Shown: piece by piece, positions 17,501 to 19,910 of the stretch | How the letters are laid out: every line of letters begins with the position of its first letter | Position numbering within the stretch: position 1 is the stretch's first letter | Assembly: GCA_013054445.1 (NCBI GenBank) | Contig: JAAMPI010001099.1 | Location: 1 to 19,910 of the forward strand | Source of the DNA: Cudoniella acicularis | Lineage: Eukaryota > Ascomycota > Leotiomycetes > Helotiales > Helotiaceae | DNA length: 19,910 nucleotides | Direction: 5' to 3' | Notes under the pieces: generated by a model | What the model saw: the letters and a program-made list of their open reading frames with translations, nothing else | What the model was told of the DNA's origin: nothing | Databases searched by the model: none | Made by a program: the position numbers and the translations under genes

Positions 17501-18069
17501 AAAATTGCCTGATCGTTCCTCGACTTGATCTCCCTTTCAATTGCGGCATCAATCTTTGCAAGAGCAGCTTCTTCCTCTGCTTCCAATTCCACATTTTTGA
17601 TATCATCTACCGCACTTGCACTGTGTGCCCTCTCAATTGGCTTTGGCGCAACTTCCGGGACTTTGAGTTGAACATTGCTTTGTCCTTCTCCATCAACCTG
17701 AATCGATGACGGCTTCCATTCAATGCGCTTGGCAAATTGAAATTGTGTCCACTCCTTCTCTGGTTCTCCTGCAGCATGGTGCTTCCTCCAAGCTTCAAAA
17801 TAGGCATCTAAACCTCCATCGCTCTTCTCAGCCTTGACCTCCTGCACAATTGTGCTGGTTGTCTGAGTACTGTTGTGGAATGCATTTTGAAAGTGATATT
17901 GACGAGTTCCGACTTTGCTGGCGCGACGATGAAGACCGAAACGGGGTCGATTTTGGTTTGCGTAGACTTGAGGGTGTGTGGCAGCAACAACCGATTGAGC
18001 GTAACCGTGGGTGATAGATTTCGCAAGTCCTTGACGTGCGAGATTGGAGTAGAGGTGAGGAATTGGCAT
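14527..18069 (-). CDS. Mitochondrial pentatricopeptide repeat (PPR) protein, CYA5-like
   Basis: A single 1180-residue frame without introns. The N-terminus is rich in Arg, Lys, His, Ser and Ala with almost no acidic residues over 75 positions (including RPRFGLHRRASKVGTRQYHF), as expected of a mitochondrial presequence. A charged coiled-coil-like segment (about 155-195) and a Ser/Thr-rich linker precede helical repeats. Clear PPR units occur at about 275-345 (AAYNALLDAAIYLP, ATYNTLLNLLSSR), 395-500 and 740-1165, for example SFLYNALIGKLGKARRIDDC, SVTYGTIVNALCRVSDEKFA and EAVHYSSLIHAKGC. The middle (about 520-690) is helical but poorly matching. PPR proteins bind organellar RNA through successive helical hairpins. 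By length, layout and fungal setting this resembles the CYA5 group, which is needed for cytochrome oxidase biogenesis through COX1 mRNA; that orthology is from memory of the family. Divergent from ERG8. Confidence 0.9.
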   Translation of the reverse strand: MPIPHLYSNLARQGLAKSITHGYAQSVVAATHPQVYANQNRPRFGLHRRASKVGTRQYHFQNAFHNSTQTTSTIVQEVKAEKSDGGLDAYFEAWRKHHAAGEPEKEWTQFQFAKRIEWKPSSIQVDGEGQSNVQLKVPEVAPKPIERAHSASAVDDIKNVELEAEEEAALAKIDAAIEREIKSRNDQAIFEAELSMVAARVPTPPLASAQSPDVSISESSFTKTPTSSFTTVSSASELQSQSYADHLTKLSENQRYAEIPAVFEAMLVAGIQPTAAAYNALLDAAIYLPAERIQVVPKALDVYSDMLRRKVLPNTATYNTLLNLLSSRSIEVSSMQQTLEEKRVRFGGMEEPGKFMFSSNEFEFAILAEDDRLDLALRLFEASITYRKDRSYPPETYHRLIQACSDAGRIPEMIRLYEHMESSNIVPLAATFPPMIKGFTQTGDLSSAVECYNEYKELAISHDQGSIELKDRQDGRIYASVIKAYITSDRLEGAIKFYKKILESYASNAILVKDAIINGGFVEGMLDRSMLPDALVWAEGLSNSTKAVAMSKIATVAADKGDKAIAVTAFANLPSTFQDIATPAMAMLALSVRAGDVAAAQRYWHVLSQPEMTISDAFIEATAMYAVAMIGSGQVAEGLTESEQMFARIRAAAESSSHLNDEIEEGVEFITKFMEARGIVDNRSMAPEVPVYQQSFTPAPYPAAPSYEDTFDPYAASTDFKGSALIADELERGNSGRAKVSRLNEALGRFRNMRRAGRHPRYITYAKLISAAAREERMNLVHDILGMARSDIPLLPQYAVVRYGWVSILDAMVGACLNLGNRTLAAQYHQELLDMGAAPTANTFGLYITTLKESTKTFDEATEAVKIFHRAKTEGVEPSSFLYNALIGKLGKARRIDDCLFYFAEMRSLGIRPTSVTYGTIVNALCRVSDEKFAEELFEEMESMPNYKARPAPYNSLMQFFLTTKRDKAKVLAYYERMKNKGIQPTNHTYKLLVDTHATLEPVNMAAAEAVLDIIRTTGQKPEAVHYSSLIHAKGCVMHDMEGARNVFDSVMADSSIRPQACLYQALFESMVANHRVAETEPILREMSSKGVEMTPYIANTLIHGWANEMNINKSKSIFASVGREKREPSTYEAMTRAYLAVEDRTSAKAVVQEMLSRGYPGAVSNKILELLGSGNAETS

Positions 18070-19313
18070 TTAGGGATGGGGGGGCCTCTCAGAATAGAAG
18101 AGAGGAGACTACAAGGATAATTGTCAGTAACCTGAGGTTTTTCAAACTCTGCAAAGTGAATTGCGGCGCGTCCGCAATAGATCAGGAGAAAACACATACT
18201 TGGGATCTCAGTTTAGTGAAAACTGCAGGTTCATTTGACAGCAGAGCCGTCAAACAAACGCGCTGGTGATGGTTGAGTGGTGATTGAGAGGAAAAAGCTG
18301 AAGCCGACTTAGGGAGGTCGACTGATGTTCAGTTCCAGGACACGAAGAATCTTCTTTGTCGGTGGCGTTGTGGAGGTTCGAAGGCAGAGCCTAAGGTCTT
18401 GATAATGAAGGCCTCAGTCTCTTGGGAGGTGCGAGGTATTATTTCGTGTGCTCCACGCTAGGTATTCCTTGATGACGAGTAGAGTCGAGCCAGATTGGTG
18501 AGCTTCACATGCAGACGCGAGTAAATCGAAAATTAGAGAGGCAAGGCGAAACCGAATTAGGACAGCTAGTGGTCAGCTGCAGCAGGCGCGAATAAAAAGA
18601 CGGAGGATAAAAGAATGGCGCGAAGTATGACAGGAAGGAGTTGGATGTGGTGGTGAGGGAGAATTGGTCGTGTGCGTAGACGAGAGGAGGGACTTGGACT
18701 CGTATGGAAATCGTGCCTGGAAGCACAGAGAAAATCGCGGAGCGACAGGAGTCATCATTTGGGTGGGCACGAGAAAATTGCGGGAGGAGCTGCATAAAAC
18801 TCTGCTAAGCGGACGAATGGGTGTGCCGGATTGGGTCGTAATCCCTGTTGACCACGGGCTCAACCAGTCAAAAGCAATCCGAGTCGCTGGTTAGAGAAAC
18901 CCGGGATATCCGGCTTTATCAGATCTGTCCGCAGCGCAGAATCGCCAGCGTAGTCTTCGGTCCAAGTATCAACCCGGCTTACCCAATCTATTCCGTGCCT
19001 TAGGACCTCAGGCCATCAGGCCATAACCAAGAACATCCAGCCAAGCCATCGCCCATTGAGGAAATTCAGGAATTCCAGCAGAAGATGCATTGACGAGCGC
19101 AGATTGGCTCACACAGACCAGCCACATTATCCCAAGTTCCCCGGCCGTGGATACCTTCTCGTCGGCGCTCAGAGAGAACCCTCGGGTTTCTAGACGCGAC
19201 TCGGGGATATCAAGAACACAATTGTCTTGACGAGAATTCCTGTTTCGCGGCCTCCTCTATCTGCATCACAGATTCACATTCTCACCGTGTCTTTCAGCAC
19301 TCAACCCTGAAAT
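18070..19313. promoter_or_regulatory. Divergent promoter region between the PPR gene and ERG8
   Basis: The 1.2 kb between the two start codons has no credible coding exon. The left part carries a predicted 5' UTR intron of the PPR gene. The right part, directly before the ERG8 ATG, is a pyrimidine-rich leader (CTCACCGTGTCTTTCAGCAC) with context GAAATATGGCC. A GGCCATCAGGCCAT direct repeat lies at about 19011-19024. I see no clear TATA box or sterol-response element. Confidence 0.5.
18109..18199 (-). other. Predicted 5' UTR intron of the PPR gene
   Basis: On the minus strand a GTATGT donor starts at 18199 and a TTGTAG acceptor ends at 18109, with a CTGAC branch point (complement of 18122-18126) at a normal distance. 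The 91 nt intron ends 39 nt before the ATG. It does not change the protein. Confidence 0.5.
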
Positions 19314-19910
19314 ATGGCCACCGCCGTTTCAGCCCCGGGCAAAGTGCTTCTGGCGGGCGGATATCTGGTTCTTGATCGTGCCTATACGGGCCTTGTGTTC
19401 GGTCTCAGCGCGCGGATCCACGTTCTGGTCCACGACATCGACACTACCCCTTCGGACTCGGAGATTGTCGTGCGAAGTCCGCAGTTCCTGGGTGCGTCAT
19501 GGACCTACGGCTATCACCTGACTGCGAACCAAGGAGGTGTTGAGGTAACCCAGTTGCAAGGGTGAGAGACTTCTCCTTTTCACCAAGGCTGAGGAAATGT
19601 TTGGCATTCCCCTTTTTTGTGCGTCACGTGCCGTGATTGGGCGAAGCCAAAGCGAGTTTTGTTTTTTATATCATTTCAGCTCTCCTTTCTATCTTCATCC
19701 AGTCTGTGCTTGCCACTCACAATCTCCAGCACTGCTGCAACACTCTCTCGCAACCCCTTTGTAGAAACCGCCCTCCTCTACGCCTTAACCTACATCTCCA
19801 CCATCCTCCCTCCCGGCACCCCTATCAAACCCACCAAAATCACCATCCTCGCCGACAACGACTACTACTCTCACTCTCCCTCGCCAGATTCCACCCCACC
19901 CCCTCCCACC
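19314..19910 (+). CDS. ERG8: Phosphomevalonate kinase, 5' part (runs off the window)
   Basis: Phosphomevalonate kinase converts mevalonate 5-phosphate and ATP to mevalonate 5-diphosphate, a cytosolic step of the ergosterol/isoprenoid pathway. Exon 1 (19314-19561) begins MATAVSAPGKVLLAGGYLVL, the conserved GHMP-kinase N-terminus of fungal ERG8, followed by SPQFLGASWTYGYHL. A 168 nt intron (donor GTGAGA at 19562, acceptor CTCCAG ending 19729) joins EVTQLQG to TAATLSRNPFVETALLYALT in frame. Exon 2 then reaches KITILADNDYYSHS, matching the family's strand before the Pro/Ser-rich insertion, and is still open at the window end. The ATP-binding GLGSSA motif and the C-terminal half lie outside. An in-frame alternative (donor GTAACC near 19544 with acceptor 19679) is possible but would lose the family-like VTQLQ. 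Confidence 0.9.

Noticed and set aside
1..19910. tRNA, rRNA, CRISPR arrays, intact transposons or terminal repeats
   Set aside because: No cloverleaf-like A/B box pairing, regular spacer array, transposase/RT motifs or paired terminal repeats were found by eye.

Overview
The window looks like nuclear DNA of a filamentous ascomycete (Pezizomycotina). Short introns with GTANGT-type donors, CTRAY branch points and YAG acceptors restore clean reading frames. The protein families also fit: a pepsin-like surface protein with a membrane anchor and long cytoplasmic tail, a Ser/Pro-rich GPI-anchored wall protein, a PTH11/rhodopsin-like fragment, a mitochondrial PPR protein and fungal phosphomevalonate kinase. 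Leotiomycetes is my guess for the class; it is inference only.

Layout. (1) 42-242 (+) is the last exon of an unidentified gene whose frame breaks at an eight-G run; an out-of-frame Glu-rich tail continues to 339. (2) 1228-4393 (-) is a three-exon gene for an 894-residue type I membrane protein. Its ectodomain has the pepsin fold signature, but the first catalytic Asp is replaced by Ser, so it is probably a pseudoprotease sensor. Its tail carries a degenerate repeat family. (3) 4394-5495 is a divergent promoter. (4) 5496-10008 (+) is a five-exon gene for a 1350-residue secreted, probably GPI-anchored protein with a Ser-rich stalk, a Cys-containing region, Asn-Pro repeats and about 17 tandem repeats of about 30 residues. 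(5) 10009-14526 is a 4.5 kb gene-poor stretch. It holds a G-quadruplex motif, an AT-rich patch, a spliceable 5' fragment of a rhodopsin-domain membrane protein, an opposing short ORF with an N-myristoylation-like start, and microsatellite tracts. (6) 14527-18069 (-) is an intronless 1180-residue mitochondrial PPR protein of the CYA5 kind, with a predicted 5' UTR intron. (7) 19314 to the window end (+) is the 5' part of phosphomevalonate kinase (ERG8), sharing a 1.2 kb divergent promoter with the PPR gene.

How they relate. The PPR protein and ERG8 are ordinary housekeeping genes for mitochondrial RNA expression and the mevalonate/ergosterol pathway. The more unusual unit is the head-to-head pair at 1228-10008: a catalytically altered aspartic-protease-like receptor and a large repetitive wall protein sharing one 1.1 kb promoter. 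A common cell-surface role is plausible but not shown by the sequence. I found no tRNA, rRNA, CRISPR array or intact transposon.
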